Assembly: GCF_023035675.1 (NCBI RefSeq)
Contig: NZ_CP073136.1
Location: forward strand, 496,001-560,000
Length of the DNA stretch: 64,000 bases
DNA from: Borrelia hermsii DAH
GTDB taxonomy: Bacteria > Spirochaetota > Spirochaetia > Borreliales > Borreliaceae
Reading direction: 5' to 3'
The position numbers and the translations under genes are program-made. The notes beneath the pieces were generated by a model. It ran no database searches. It had not been told where the DNA came from and saw only the letters and a list, made by a program, of their open reading frames with translations. Below are positions 1-8,965 of the stretch, piece by piece; the first letter of the stretch is position 1, and every line of letters starts with the position of its first letter.

Positions 1-1
1 A

Positions 2-181
2 ATGTTTTTGGTTTTTTTTATTGAATTTCTTGTTATTGCTAAACTAAATATTATTGTTTCTTCTGTTTTTCAGTTTATTTTGGTTTTTTTTATGATTATT
101 ATTTCAATTGTGGTAAGCTATTTTGTATCAAATATTTTTTTTAAAAATATTATTTCTAAGTTTTTTAATCTGGATAAATAA
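2..181 (+). CDS. C-terminal part of a membrane protein (truncated by window edge)
   Basis: An open frame runs from the first bases to a TAA at 179-181. It encodes about 59 mostly hydrophobic residues: two likely membrane segments separated by a few polar residues, then a short basic tail (KNIISKFFNLDK). The frame contains an ATG at base 2, but no upstream sequence is visible to judge it, so this is probably the 3' end of a longer integral membrane protein. The next gene follows after only 14 bases, which suggests co-transcription. The family is not recognisable from this fragment. Confidence 0.5.
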   Translation: MFLVFFIEFLVIAKLNIIVSSVFQFILVFFMIIISIVVSYFVSNIFFKNIISKFFNLDK

Positions 182-195
182 AGAGAGAGGCTTTG

Positions 196-1014
196 GTGAG
201 TTTGCGGATTTTAGTTGCTGGGGAAGTTATAGGCAAGCCTGGCATTATTGTGATGAAGAATTTTTTGTCTTCTTTTAAACAAAGAAATGGCATTGATTTT
301 GTGATATCTGGTAATAATTTTACTACAGGGTTTCGAGGCCTGTGTAAAAGACATGCATTTTTGCTAAAAAAGTATGGTATTGATGTTTTGACTTTAGGAG
401 AAAATGCGTTTGTAAGAGCTGGACTTAGCGATGAACTTGATAAATATAATTTTATTTTAAAACCTTTAAATTGTCCTGCCAAATTAAAAGGTTATTCTTA
501 TTTTATTTACAATGTTAATGGCAGTAAGGTTGCCGTAATTAGACTTGTTGGACAGACAGGAATTACAAAATATAATTTTAATAATCCTTTTTTTGCTTTT
601 GATTATTTTTACGAAAAAATTAAGTTGCATACTAATAATATAATTGTACTCTTTGATTCAAATACTACTGCTGAGGTTAATGCCATGTTTTTTTATCTAA
701 AATCTAGAGTTAGTGCTTGTCTGGGTATTGGGAAGAGAATATTAACAGCAGATCTTAGAATTTTTGATCATACTGCAGTTATTACTGATCTTGGTAGAGT
801 TGGCAGTTTAAATAGTGTTATTGGATACGCACCTAAATTTGAGATAGATAAATTCTTACGAGGTTTTTTAAATAATCGATTTACTGAATCTTGGGATGGG
901 CTTGGTTTTAATGGTGTTATAGTTGAGATTAATGATGGGAAAGCTGTGATGGTTGAAGTTGTAAGGGAATACATCGATTTTGATGCTAGTCTTGAGAATA
1001 GTAATAACGTTTAA
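196..1014 (+). CDS. YmdB-like protein without metal-binding residues (pseudo-phosphodiesterase)
   Basis: This protein of about 272 residues aligns end to end with the YmdB/TIGR00282 calcineurin-like family, including the intact copy at 20706-21497. Shared blocks include the first beta-alpha unit (RILVAGEVIGKPG) and the late block TDLGRVGSLNSVIG. The family's metal ligands are replaced. The GD motif reads GE, GEN reads GNN, GNH reads GEN, the DFHAE His is absent, and GTHTH reads GIGKR. It should therefore be unable to hydrolyse cyclic nucleotides by the usual mechanism. GTG at 196 is preferred over the in-frame TTG at 193 because the purine-rich site AAGAGAGAGG (181-190) spaces better. A binding or regulatory role is inference. 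Confidence 0.8.
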   Translation: MSLRILVAGEVIGKPGIIVMKNFLSSFKQRNGIDFVISGNNFTTGFRGLCKRHAFLLKKYGIDVLTLGENAFVRAGLSDELDKYNFILKPLNCPAKLKGYSYFIYNVNGSKVAVIRLVGQTGITKYNFNNPFFAFDYFYEKIKLHTNNIIVLFDSNTTAEVNAMFFYLKSRVSACLGIGKRILTADLRIFDHTAVITDLGRVGSLNSVIGYAPKFEIDKFLRGFLNNRFTESWDGLGFNGVIVEINDGKAVMVEVVREYIDFDASLENSNNV

Positions 1015-1080
1015 AACGACACCTTTAATTTTCTAAAATGTGTTTTATTGATGCAAGCTTTGTTTAGTTTGGAGGTAATA

Positions 1081-2361
1081 ATGTATAGCTATCTTTTAGA
1101 GGGTGGTTTTAAAATAGGTGGAAAGATAACAGCTAGTGGAAATAAGAATGCAGCTTTGCCTTGCATTGTAGCGGCATTGCTTACAGATGAGGAAGTTATT
1201 TTAGATAATGTTCCAGATATTAAAGATGTAGAAGTTATTTTGCAAATTTTAAAGGACATAGGGGTTGAGGCGTTAAGGGAAGGTAATATCCTTAAAATTA
1301 AGGCTTTAAATATTATGAAAACTGAGTTAGATTCTTCCTTGACAGATTTAATTAGAGCCTCAATTTTGTTGGTGGGACCTATACTTGCTAGGTGTGGGAG
1401 AATCGATATTGCTCCCCCTGGTGGAGATGTTATTGGCAAAAGGCGTCTTGATACTCATTTTTATGGACTTGGTAAGCTTGGTGCTAAGTTAATAGAGAAT
1501 AAACGGATTGTTTTAGAAATAGATAAATTGGTTGGTGCTGAGATGTTTTTAGATGAGGCATCAGTTACTGCCACTGAGAATATTATTATGGCCGCTGTTC
1601 TTGCTGTTGGTGAGACAGTGATAATGAATGCTGCATGTGAACCGCATGTGCAAGATTTATGTAGCATGTTGAATGCTATGGGTGCTGATATTTCTGGTAT
1701 TGGTTCTAATATGCTTAGAATAAAGGGCGTAAAAAAATTAAGTGGAACTAGATTTCGCATAGGTGCTGATTTCATGCAGGTAGGTTCTTTAATTAGTCTT
1801 TCTGCATTAACAGGGGGTGAGCTTGAGATTAACAAGGCTGATCCTAAGAATTTTATCTTAATAAGACATGTATATTCAAGGCTTGGCATTAATTTTGAGT
1901 ATGACAACGAAAATATATATGTTAAGGAAAAACAGTCTTTAAAGGTGAAATTAGATTTTGGGGGACATATTCCCAAGATTGATGACGGACCGTGGCCAGC
2001 TTTCCCAACAGATCTTATGAGTATAATGATAGTAACTGCAACTCAAGTTCAAGGAACTGTTCTTATTTTTGAGAAAATGTTTGAATCAAGAATGTTTTTT
2101 GTAGACAAGCTTATTAAAATGGGTGCTCAGATCGTTCTTTGTGATCCCCATCGTGTGGTAGTTACAGGGAAAACTATTCTTAAGGGAAGTAATGTGTCCT
2201 CTCCTGATGTTAGGGCTGGTATGTCTTTGCTTATTGCAGCTCTTTGTGCTAAGGGTGAGAGTCGTATTCAAAATGTTTATCAAATTGAGAGGGGATATGA
2301 GGATGTTGTTACCAAGTTAAGTTCTCTGGGAGCAAAGATTAAGAGAGTGAAAGAGCAATAA
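1081..2361 (+). CDS. murA: UDP-N-acetylglucosamine 1-carboxyvinyltransferase MurA
   Basis: It transfers enolpyruvate from PEP to UDP-GlcNAc, the first committed step of cytoplasmic peptidoglycan precursor synthesis. The 426 residues give the normal length. Visible motifs are GGKITASGNKNAALP at the N-terminus (KN substrate pair) and the active-site loop PPGGDVIGKRR. The loop position normally held by the fosfomycin-target Cys is Asp116 (codon 1426-1428). Asp at this site keeps activity and makes the enzyme insensitive to fosfomycin in other bacteria such as mycobacteria and chlamydiae. The ATG at 1081 follows a good GGAGG site at 1071-1075. An in-frame extension to 1048 has no such site and adds residues not typical of MurA. 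Confidence 0.95.
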   Translation: MYSYLLEGGFKIGGKITASGNKNAALPCIVAALLTDEEVILDNVPDIKDVEVILQILKDIGVEALREGNILKIKALNIMKTELDSSLTDLIRASILLVGPILARCGRIDIAPPGGDVIGKRRLDTHFYGLGKLGAKLIENKRIVLEIDKLVGAEMFLDEASVTATENIIMAAVLAVGETVIMNAACEPHVQDLCSMLNAMGADISGIGSNMLRIKGVKKLSGTRFRIGADFMQVGSLISLSALTGGELEINKADPKNFILIRHVYSRLGINFEYDNENIYVKEKQSLKVKLDFGGHIPKIDDGPWPAFPTDLMSIMIVTATQVQGTVLIFEKMFESRMFFVDKLIKMGAQIVLCDPHRVVVTGKTILKGSNVSSPDVRAGMSLLIAALCAKGESRIQNVYQIERGYEDVVTKLSSLGAKIKRVKEQ

Positions 2362-2388
2362 ATTTTATTTTTATTAGGTAAAAGTAAG

Positions 2389-2411
2389 CTTGCCTTTTTA
2401 AGAAAGGCAAG
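2389..2411 (+). terminator. Hairpin after murA, possible terminator
   Basis: A perfect 9-bp inverted repeat (CTTGCCTTT / AAAGGCAAG) with a 5-base loop lies 27 bases after the murA stop. The downstream sequence is AT-rich but lacks a clean T run, so efficient intrinsic termination is uncertain. Confidence 0.5.
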
Positions 2412-2579
2412 ATAATAGAATGTTATTTTTAGTGTTATCCAGATTTATGGGTTAGTCATGTGTTTTACATAAGTTTCACAATCTATTTTATTTATTTGTT
2501 TTTTTAGAGTTGAATAAAAGCGTGCTTTTTCATAAAACTTGCCAATTTGTCAGTATAATAGAATGCAAGGTATATTTTT

Positions 2580-3926
2580 ATGTCAATAAGTAGGACTAAA
2601 ATTAGAAAATTAATATTGGAAGACAATTTATATCGAGTGCTTTTAGTTATCAGTTTTCCTATCGTGGCAACTAATGTGTTTCAGGCTTTTTATGAATTTG
2701 CAGATATGTTTTATGTTGGGAAGCTTGGGGCTATGCCGCTTGCTGCATTATCTCTTACTGGGCCTATTAATTTCCTTATTATGGTTTTTGCTATGGGAAT
2801 GGCTACAGGAAGCGTATCGTTAATGTCTAGATGTATTGGGGAAGAGACTTTTGCTAAGTTTTCAAAATATGCAGGGCAATTGATATTTTTAAATTTTGTA
2901 TTGTCTTTATTTGTTACAGTTTTAGTTTTAATATTTATAGATCTTATTTTAGATGTTATGGGTGTAAGTGGCGAGCTTAAAGAGCTTGCAAAATCTTATT
3001 TTTATGTTGTAATCTATGCGATACCCATAATGTTTTTAAGTATTGCTGTTGTATACATATTAAATGCTCAAGGCGAGACTGTCATTTCAATGATGCTAAT
3101 TTTGGTTGCAAATATTATTAATTTTATTCTTGATCCAATTTTAATGTTTACTTGTAATTTAGGTATTGCTGGTGCTGCTTGGTCTACTCTTTTTGCAAAA
3201 TTAATGACAGTTTTTTCTTATCTTTTTTTTACTTATAGACTAAATTGTGGACTTAAAGTGCGCTTAAAGGATATTGTTCCAGATATTGCTATAATAAAAA
3301 ATATTATTAACTTAGGTCTTCCAGCGGCTTTTGGCCATGTTATGGCTTCTTTGTCGTTTTTAATTTTTAATTATATTGTAATTCAAATTGGCTCAAAATT
3401 TTTAGCTGCTTATGGCATGGCCAATAATATTATTTCTTTTTTACTTCTTCCTGGAATGAGTATTGGTACTGGAATTGTTTCAATTGTTGGACAAAATCTT
3501 GGTGCAAAAAATATTAGCAGGGTAGAAGATACTTTAAAAAAGGGATTTCTTGTTACCTTAATAATAATGATCACAGTTGCATCGTTCATAATATCTTTTA
3601 GAGAGATTATAATAAAGATTTTCACAGATGATTTAGAAGTTTTTGATTATGCTAATCGTTATTTATTATTGGCATCAATTGGAACTGTTGGATTTGGATT
3701 GCAACAAGTTTTTTTTGGAGGATTGATAGGCGTAGGACTTACAAAGATTGTTATGATTGTTAGTTGTATTCGTCTTTGGATTGTTCGCTTGCCAGTTGTG
3801 TTTATCTTTCAATATTTTGGAGTTATAGAAGATTCGTTGGGATATGCTTTTATAATTTCAAATTATGTGGCTTTAATTATTGTGTTGTGTTTGACTTTTA
3901 CTAGATATTGGATGAAAATACAGTAA
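2580..3926 (+). CDS. MATE-family multidrug/toxin efflux transporter
   Basis: This 448-residue polytopic membrane protein has about twelve hydrophobic segments in two similar halves, typical of MATE (NorM/DinF-like) cation-coupled exporters. Each half begins with a P-rich first helix: SFPIVATNVFQAFYEFADMF near residue 28 and NLGLPAAFGHVMASLSF near residue 243. The substrate cannot be inferred. The ATG at 2580 is preceded by a weak AAGG site. The gene stands alone, with 218 bases before it and a convergent gene after it. A promoter is probably present upstream but is not clear. Confidence 0.85.
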   Translation: MSISRTKIRKLILEDNLYRVLLVISFPIVATNVFQAFYEFADMFYVGKLGAMPLAALSLTGPINFLIMVFAMGMATGSVSLMSRCIGEETFAKFSKYAGQLIFLNFVLSLFVTVLVLIFIDLILDVMGVSGELKELAKSYFYVVIYAIPIMFLSIAVVYILNAQGETVISMMLILVANIINFILDPILMFTCNLGIAGAAWSTLFAKLMTVFSYLFFTYRLNCGLKVRLKDIVPDIAIIKNIINLGLPAAFGHVMASLSFLIFNYIVIQIGSKFLAAYGMANNIISFLLLPGMSIGTGIVSIVGQNLGAKNISRVEDTLKKGFLVTLIIMITVASFIISFREIIIKIFTDDLEVFDYANRYLLLASIGTVGFGLQQVFFGGLIGVGLTKIVMIVSCIRLWIVRLPVVFIFQYFGVIEDSLGYAFIISNYVALIIVLCLTFTRYWMKIQ

Positions 3927-3986
3927 TATTAATTTATAAATTGGGATTGATTTACATCATATTTTAACTTAAGTTCTTTAGTTCAA

Positions 3987-4019
3987 GATGCTAAGGGCTT
4001 GCCAAAGAGCATTATTTTT
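3987..4019 (+). terminator. Hairpin and T-rich tract between convergent genes
   Basis: An imperfect hairpin has outer arms ATGCT (3988-3992) and AGCAT (4008-4012) and an inner GGC-TT-GCC stem. It is followed by ATTTTTAA. It sits 60 bases after the MATE stop and before the end of the convergent lipoprotein gene, where a terminator is expected. The remaining convergent gap (4020-4169) shows nothing else. Confidence 0.45.
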
Positions 4020-4169
4020 AATAATTCTTACCAGAAAAAAATATAATCAATTTAATGAGCATGTTTTGGTTCATTTTATGTTAGTTTTATGTTGGTTGGA
4101 TTAAAAATCAAGAGTGAATAATATTTATATTAGGAATAGAGAAATTATATAAAATTGGATATTGATAAA

Positions 4170-4559
4170 TTAATCTTGTTTTAAAAATATATAAAATATA
4201 TTTTTTTGTTTCTTGTTGATATTGATATTTAGTTTAAAAGTTTTTTCTTCTTCTGCTTTAATGCCTTCTTTAATTAGATGACCGGTTTTATTTCCTTTCT
4301 TAAAAATTGCTAATGAATTTTGCTTTATATCTGTTTTTCTGTTGTTTTTAAGAGTAATGATTAATTCGTTTTTATTGTTAGTATGAAATCTTATAATTTC
4401 AATCTTTTCTGTATTTTTCTTTATGCTGATAATATGGGTAATATCTCTGCTGATTTCTTTTGATTTTACGGAATTGTTTTTTATACATGATATAGTTATG
4501 GATACAATGAGTATTGTAATACTGTTTAATAGTCTATGTTTCAAATTGTGTCGTGACAT
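4170..4559 (-). CDS. Small putative lipoprotein of unknown function
   Basis: A 129-residue protein with a basic start, a hydrophobic stretch (residues about 14-25) and a lipobox-like ending TISC at residues 22-25, followed by KNN. This fits a spirochaetal lipoprotein signal peptide. The mature part is Lys/Ile/Asn-rich and appears beta-stranded, with no recognised domain. It would be lipid-anchored in the inner or outer membrane. It is transcribed away from tuf and shares the 389-base intergenic region with it. The call as a real gene rests on the signal peptide and the sustained reading frame. Confidence 0.65.
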   Translation of the reverse strand: MSRHNLKHRLLNSITILIVSITISCIKNNSVKSKEISRDITHIISIKKNTEKIEIIRFHTNNKNELIITLKNNRKTDIKQNSLAIFKKGNKTGHLIKEGIKAEEEKTFKLNININKKQKNIFYIFLKQD

Positions 4560-4639
4560 ATTGTTATTTTATTGTAATCCTTTAACCGTAATCTTAGAAT
4601 AATCGGTAAATTTTAATATTCATATCATTATTTTCTTAA

Positions 4640-4666
4640 AATTTACCTTGTCTTTATGATTGTCAA
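4640..4666 (-). promoter_or_regulatory. Possible promoter for the small lipoprotein gene
   Basis: On the minus strand a consensus TTGACA (4661-4666) is followed by TAAATT (4640-4645) with a short 15-base spacer. The exact -35 match is suggestive, but the spacer is suboptimal and the region is very AT-rich. Confidence 0.3.
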
Positions 4667-4667
4667 C

Positions 4668-4681
4668 TGTGCATTAGCACA
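4668..4681. promoter_or_regulatory. 14-bp palindrome TGTGCATTAGCACA between divergent genes
   Basis: Two perfect 5-bp arms (TGTGC / GCACA) flank ATTA, between the divergent lipoprotein gene and tuf. It touches the candidate minus-strand -35 box and lies 44 bases upstream of the tuf -35 box. No T tract follows, so it looks more like a protein-binding site than a terminator. The binding protein is unknown. Confidence 0.35.
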
Positions 4682-4724
4682 ATATTGCTTGTTTTGTATA
4701 TTTTATATTAAGACATTAAACGTA

Positions 4725-4753
4725 TTGACTATATTTTAAATAATATGTAGACT
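4725..4753 (+). promoter_or_regulatory. Sigma-70-type promoter for the tuf-ribosomal operon
   Basis: TTGACT (4725-4730), a 17-base spacer and TAGACT (4748-4753) form a reasonable sigma-70 promoter. It leaves a leader of about 190 bases before tuf. The leader has no obvious strong hairpin. It ends in the strong Shine-Dalgarno GGGAGGTGA just before the tuf ATG. The rest of the 4560-4948 gap shows only the palindrome and the minus-strand promoter candidate listed separately. Confidence 0.5.
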
Positions 4754-4948
4754 AATAGAGTTATTAAGAATTCTTTTAGAAAAACACGAAAAATCGGGTC
4801 AATTTCTAAGAAGTTATGTTTTTTAAATATAGTAGTTTTACTTATTTTATGATTGTTGTATCTTAATGAAGAAACAAGGTAGAATTCTTAAAATAAGAGT
4901 TTTGAAGAATAGGTAAAAATTGAGAGTATAAATTTTGGGAGGTGATTC

Positions 4949-6133
4949 ATGGCTAAGGAAGTTTTTCAGAGAACAAAGCCGCATATGAATGTGGGTACAA
5001 TAGGGCATGTTGACCATGGTAAGACAACATTAACAGCAGCTATTAGTATTTATTGTTCAAAGGTAAATAAAGATGCTAAGGCGCTCAAGTATGAAGATAT
5101 TGATAATGCGCCTGAAGAGAAAGCAAGAGGAATAACAATTAATGCCAGACATATTGAGTATGAAACTGCTGGTAGGCATTATGCTCACGTTGATTGTCCC
5201 GGACACGCTGACTATATTAAAAATATGATTACAGGTGCAGCTCAGATGGATGCGGCAATATTGCTGGTTGCTGCTGATAGTGGAGCAGAGCCTCAGACAA
5301 AAGAACATTTACTTCTTGCGCAGCGAATGGGAATAAAGAAAATAATAGTGTTTTTAAATAAATTAGATTTAGCAGATCCTGAACTTGTTGAACTTGTTGA
5401 AGTTGAAGTTTTGGAACTTGTTGAAAAATATGGATTCCCTGGCGATACACCAATAGTCAAGGGTTCGGCTTTTGGGGCTATGTCAAATCCTGATGATCCT
5501 GAAGCTACAAAATGCATAAAGGAACTTCTTGAAACTATGGATAGTTATTTTGATCTTCCTGAGAGAGATATTGATAAGCCATTTTTGCTTGCTATTGAAG
5601 ATGTTTTCTCTATCTCTGGACGTGGTACTGTTGCTACTGGTCGTATTGAAAGAGGTATTATTAAGGTTGGACAAGAAGTTGAAATCGTTGGAATTAGAGA
5701 AACCAGAAAGACAACTGTTACTGGTGTTGAAATGTTTCAAAAGATTCTTGAGCAAGGTGAGGCAGGGGATAATGTTGGTCTTTTGTTAAGAGGTGTTGAT
5801 AAAAAGGATGTTGAGAGAGGTCAGGTTATTGCTGCTATTGGTACAATTACTCCTCATAAAAAGTTCAAGGCTTCTATATATTGTCTAACTAAGGAAGAAG
5901 GCGGAAGACATAAACCATTCTTTTCAGGATATAGACCACAGTTTTTCTTTAGAACAACTGATGTTACAGGTATGGTTAGCTTAGAGGGCAAGGAAATGGT
6001 TATGCCTGGAGATAATGTTGACATTGTTGTTGAACTTATATCTTTAATAGCTATGGATAAAAATGTTGAGTTTGCTGTTAGAGAAGGTGGTAGAACAGTT
6101 GCTTCAGGAAGGATTCTTGAAATATTGGAATAG
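4949..6133 (+). CDS. tuf: Elongation factor Tu
   Basis: EF-Tu carries aminoacyl-tRNA to the ribosomal A site as a GTP complex. The 394 residues include the P-loop GHVDHGKT (19-26), switch [14 protein letters not shown] (Ala where many EF-Tus have Thr), DCPGH, the guanine-specificity motif NKLD, and the two C-terminal beta-barrel domains. GGGAGGTGATTC precedes the ATG. It is the first gene of the ribosomal operon here, only 46 bases before rpsJ. The usual str partners (rpsL, rpsG, fusA) are not adjacent, and fusA lies about 57 kb away on the other strand. Confidence 0.98.
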   Translation: MAKEVFQRTKPHMNVGTIGHVDHGKTTLTAAISIYCSKVNKDAKALKYEDIDNAPEEKARGITINARHIEYETAGRHYAHVDCPGHADYIKNMITGAAQMDAAILLVAADSGAEPQTKEHLLLAQRMGIKKIIVFLNKLDLADPELVELVEVEVLELVEKYGFPGDTPIVKGSAFGAMSNPDDPEATKCIKELLETMDSYFDLPERDIDKPFLLAIEDVFSISGRGTVATGRIERGIIKVGQEVEIVGIRETRKTTVTGVEMFQKILEQGEAGDNVGLLLRGVDKKDVERGQVIAAIGTITPHKKFKASIYCLTKEEGGRHKPFFSGYRPQFFFRTTDVTGMVSLEGKEMVMPGDNVDIVVELISLIAMDKNVEFAVREGGRTVASGRILEILE

Positions 6134-6179
6134 TGTAGGGTTTAGAGGTTTTTATATCTCTAAAGTTTAGGAGAATAAA

Positions 6180-6491
6180 TTGATTACTAAAGATAAGATA
6201 CGGGTAAGACTTTTTAGTTTTGATGTTAAGATATTGGATCAGAGCGCTGAATCTATTGTTAGGGCTGTTCAAAAGTCTAAGGCACAAATTAAAGGTCCTA
6301 TTCCTTTGCCGACAAAGATAAAGAAATATACTGTTTTGCGTTCTCCTCATGTTAATAAAAAATCAAGAGAACAGTTTGAAATGAGAACTCATAAGAGGCT
6401 TATTGATATTTTAGAGCCTACTTCTGCTTTGATGGATTCTTTAATGAAATTAGAGCTTCCTGCAGGAGTGGAGGTTGATATTAAGCAGTAA
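6180..6491 (+). CDS. rpsJ: 30S ribosomal protein S10
   Basis: A 103-residue S10 (NusE), part of the 30S head and also a transcription antitermination factor that contacts NusB/NusG. The loop region [20 protein letters not shown] is typical. The start codon is TTG at 6180. It is supported by AGGAG about 7 bases upstream and by family alignment ([15 protein letters not shown]); no ATG is usable near the conserved N-terminus. A weak 7-bp hairpin (6141-6164) lies in the tuf-rpsJ gap. Confidence 0.97.
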
Positions 6492-6526
6492 ATAGATTTT
6501 TTAAGTTATGAATTTGAGGTGTTTTA

Positions 6527-7156
6527 ATGTTGGGATTGATTGGAAAAAAAGTTGGCATGACGCAGGTCTTTCAAGGCAATGGAGTTGTGGTGCCTGTGAC
6601 GGTGATAGAATTTGAGCCCAATTATATTATAGGAAAAAAGACGGTAGAGAGAGATGGGTATGATGCTCTGATAATGGGCTCTGTCGATCTTAAGAGTTCT
6701 AAAATTTCAAAACCTATAAAAGGTCAATATAAAAACCTAGAAAATGTTGAGCCTAAGAAATATGTGATAGAATTTAAAGGACTTAAAGGTTATGATGCTG
6801 GTGATGAGGTTGGCCTTGATGCTTTTAAAGAGATTAAGTATGTAGATATTACTGGTACTACTAAAGGTAAAGGTTTTCAAGGGGCTATGAAGAGACATAA
6901 TTTTAGTGGTGGTCCATCTTCGCATGGTTCTAAGTTTCATAGACATCTTGGTAGTACAGGTCAAGCTGCTACACCTTCTAGAACCTTTAAGGGCACTAAA
7001 ATGGCTGGCAGAATGGGTGGAGAGCAACAAACTATTCAAAATCTTGAAGTTGTTTTTATTGATGAGGAGAAAAGAGCCATTTTGGTAAAAGGAGCTGTGC
7101 CAGGAGTTAAGGGTTCTTTTGTTATTGTTAAAAAGGCAAAAAAAGTGGGTGTTTAG
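6527..7156 (+). CDS. rplC: 50S ribosomal protein L3
   Basis: A 209-residue L3, an early-assembling 50S protein whose long loop reaches the peptidyl-transferase centre. The N-terminus MLGLIGKKVGMTQVF and the loop HNFSGGPSSHGSKFHRHLGS are diagnostic. GAGGTG precedes the ATG. rplD begins 1 base after its stop codon, so translational coupling is likely. Confidence 0.97.
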   Translation: MLGLIGKKVGMTQVFQGNGVVVPVTVIEFEPNYIIGKKTVERDGYDALIMGSVDLKSSKISKPIKGQYKNLENVEPKKYVIEFKGLKGYDAGDEVGLDAFKEIKYVDITGTTKGKGFQGAMKRHNFSGGPSSHGSKFHRHLGSTGQAATPSRTFKGTKMAGRMGGEQQTIQNLEVVFIDEEKRAILVKGAVPGVKGSFVIVKKAKKVGV

Positions 7157-7157
7157 T

Positions 7158-7787
7158 ATGGAAAGAAAAGTTTTTTCTAAGGATGGACAAGAACTTCGAA
7201 CTATAGATTTAGAGGATAGAGTTTTTAATATAGATATTAGTTATGGTTCTATATATAATGCTATTAATAATGAGCTAGCTAATCTTAGAGTTGGAACAGC
7301 TTCAACTAAAACTAGGTCTGAGGTTAGGGGTAGTTCAAAGAAGCCTTGGAAACAAAAAGGCACAGGACGTGCAAGGGTTGGTACCAAGAGGAATCCAATT
7401 TGGGTTGGTGGAGGTATAGCTTTAGGGCCAAAACCAAGGGACTATAGTTATAAGCTTCCAAGGAAAGTTAAACGACTTGCTTTTAGATCTGTTTTAAGTT
7501 TATGTGCATCTGCAGAAGATAGATTAAAGATCGTTGAAAATTTTACTATTGAATCAGGAAAAACAAGAGAGCTTGCTTCGATAATGAAGCATTTTGTAAA
7601 GATTAATGGTAAAACAGTAATTTTATTGGGCAATGATGATCAGATGGTTAAAAGAGCAGGACGCAATATAAGAGATTTAAAGATTTTATCGTTCAATAGA
7701 CTTAGAGTTGTTGATTTATTTTATGCTAAAAATTTAATAGCGCTTGAGTCTGCTGTTAATGGGCTTAATGAGCTTTATGTTAAATAA
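7158..7787 (+). CDS. rplD: 50S ribosomal protein L4
   Basis: A 209-residue L4 that lines the polypeptide exit tunnel. The conserved extended loop is seen as GSSKKPWKQKGTGRARVGTK, followed by the GG and GPKPRDY segment. The ATG at 7158 is chosen because family L4 proteins start here (MERKVFSKDGQE). A frame-open extension to 7119 would overlap rplC. In E. coli L4 autoregulates the S10 operon through a leader structure. No such leader is evident before rpsJ here. Confidence 0.96.
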   Translation: MERKVFSKDGQELRTIDLEDRVFNIDISYGSIYNAINNELANLRVGTASTKTRSEVRGSSKKPWKQKGTGRARVGTKRNPIWVGGGIALGPKPRDYSYKLPRKVKRLAFRSVLSLCASAEDRLKIVENFTIESGKTRELASIMKHFVKINGKTVILLGNDDQMVKRAGRNIRDLKILSFNRLRVVDLFYAKNLIALESAVNGLNELYVK

Positions 7788-7808
7788 GATGGATAGTAGG
7801 GATGAGTT

Positions 7809-8105
7809 ATGAAAGCTTATGATATAATAATTTCGCCTATGCTTACTGAGAAAACTAATATTCAAAGAGAGAATATGAATGTTTATGCTTTTAAGGTTAA
7901 AAAGCAAGCAAATAAAAAAGAGATTGGTGCTGCTATTAAGGAACTTTTTAATGTTACTCCAATGTCATGTAATTTGCTTAATGTTAAGAGCAAGGTTAAA
8001 ACGGTTGTGTCAAGAAAAGGTTATCCTATTGGCAAAGGGAAAACTTCTTCATGGAAAAAGGCGTATGTTTATCTTAAAAAAGAAGATAAGATAGATATTT
8101 TTTAG
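7809..8105 (+). CDS. rplW: 50S ribosomal protein L23
   Basis: A 98-residue L23 located at the tunnel exit, the docking site for trigger factor and SRP. The start [17 protein letters not shown] and the segment [17 protein letters not shown] are typical. It lies between rplD and rplB in canonical S10-operon order. Confidence 0.96.
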   Translation: MKAYDIIISPMLTEKTNIQRENMNVYAFKVKKQANKKEIGAAIKELFNVTPMSCNLLNVKSKVKTVVSRKGYPIGKGKTSSWKKAYVYLKKEDKIDIF

Positions 8106-8122
8106 TAGGTTTGGAGAAAAAT

Positions 8123-8956
8123 ATGGGTATTAAGACTTATAGGCCAAAAACTTCATCTTTGCGTTATAAGACAACTTTATCATTTGATGAGTTGAGTAAG
8201 GGTAATAACCCTTTGAAGTCTTTAACTAGAGGGAAGGTATCTAGGGCTGGAAGAGATTCTTCTGGAAGAATTAGTGTTAGAAGAAGAGGTGGAGGACATA
8301 AGAGACGGTATAGAGAGATTGACTTTGGCAGAAGGGATAAGTTCGGTATACCTGCTCGAGTTGTATCTATTGAGTATGATCCAAATAGAAGTTCTAATAT
8401 AGCTTTGCTTGTTTACAAAGATGGGGATAAGAGATATATTATTGCTCCTAAAGGAATTAAAGTCGGCGATATTTTAGAGAGCGGTCCAAATTCCCCAATA
8501 AGGATTGGTAATGCTTTGCCACTTGAGAATATTCCTGTTGGTAAGACAGTGCATAACATTGAGCTTAATATTGGAAAAGGTGGACAGCTTGTAAGAGGTG
8601 CTGGGGGATATGCGATGGTGCTTGCTTCTGAGGGAGATTATGTAACAGTTAAGCTTCCATCAGGCGAGATGCGCATGATTTTTAAGAAATGCATGGCAAC
8701 TCTTGGAGAAGTTGGAAATGAAGATTACGTAAATGTTTCTATTGGTAAGGCTGGTAAGAGTAGATGGCTTGGCAGAAGGCCTAAAGTAAGAGGTGTTGCG
8801 ATGAATCCTGTAGACCATCCGCATGGAGGTGGTGAGGGTAAGACTTCTGGTGGTCGTCATCCTGTATCACCTTGGGGGCAGCCAACTAAGGGATATAAGA
8901 CCCGGAAGAAAAAGAAGTATTCAGATAAATTTATCATTAAAAGAAGAAATAAGTAG
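8123..8956 (+). CDS. rplB: 50S ribosomal protein L2
   Basis: A 277-residue L2, needed for subunit association and peptidyl-transferase activity. The C-terminal block [18 protein letters not shown] contains the conserved His of the L2 active region. ATG at 8123 ([14 protein letters not shown]) follows TTGGAGAAAAAT with good spacing. An upstream in-frame TTG at 8111 overlaps that Shine-Dalgarno and is rejected. Confidence 0.97.
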   Translation: MGIKTYRPKTSSLRYKTTLSFDELSKGNNPLKSLTRGKVSRAGRDSSGRISVRRRGGGHKRRYREIDFGRRDKFGIPARVVSIEYDPNRSSNIALLVYKDGDKRYIIAPKGIKVGDILESGPNSPIRIGNALPLENIPVGKTVHNIELNIGKGGQLVRGAGGYAMVLASEGDYVTVKLPSGEMRMIFKKCMATLGEVGNEDYVNVSIGKAGKSRWLGRRPKVRGVAMNPVDHPHGGGEGKTSGGRHPVSPWGQPTKGYKTRKKKKYSDKFIIKRRNK

Positions 8957-8965
8957 GAGTGTGTA

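Noticed and set aside
1461..1976. 171-codon minus-strand open frame inside murA
   Set aside because: It is fully antisense to a well-conserved gene, with atypical composition and no start signals.
5293..5517. Overlapping antisense open frames inside tuf
   Set aside because: These are shadows of a highly conserved gene with no independent signals.
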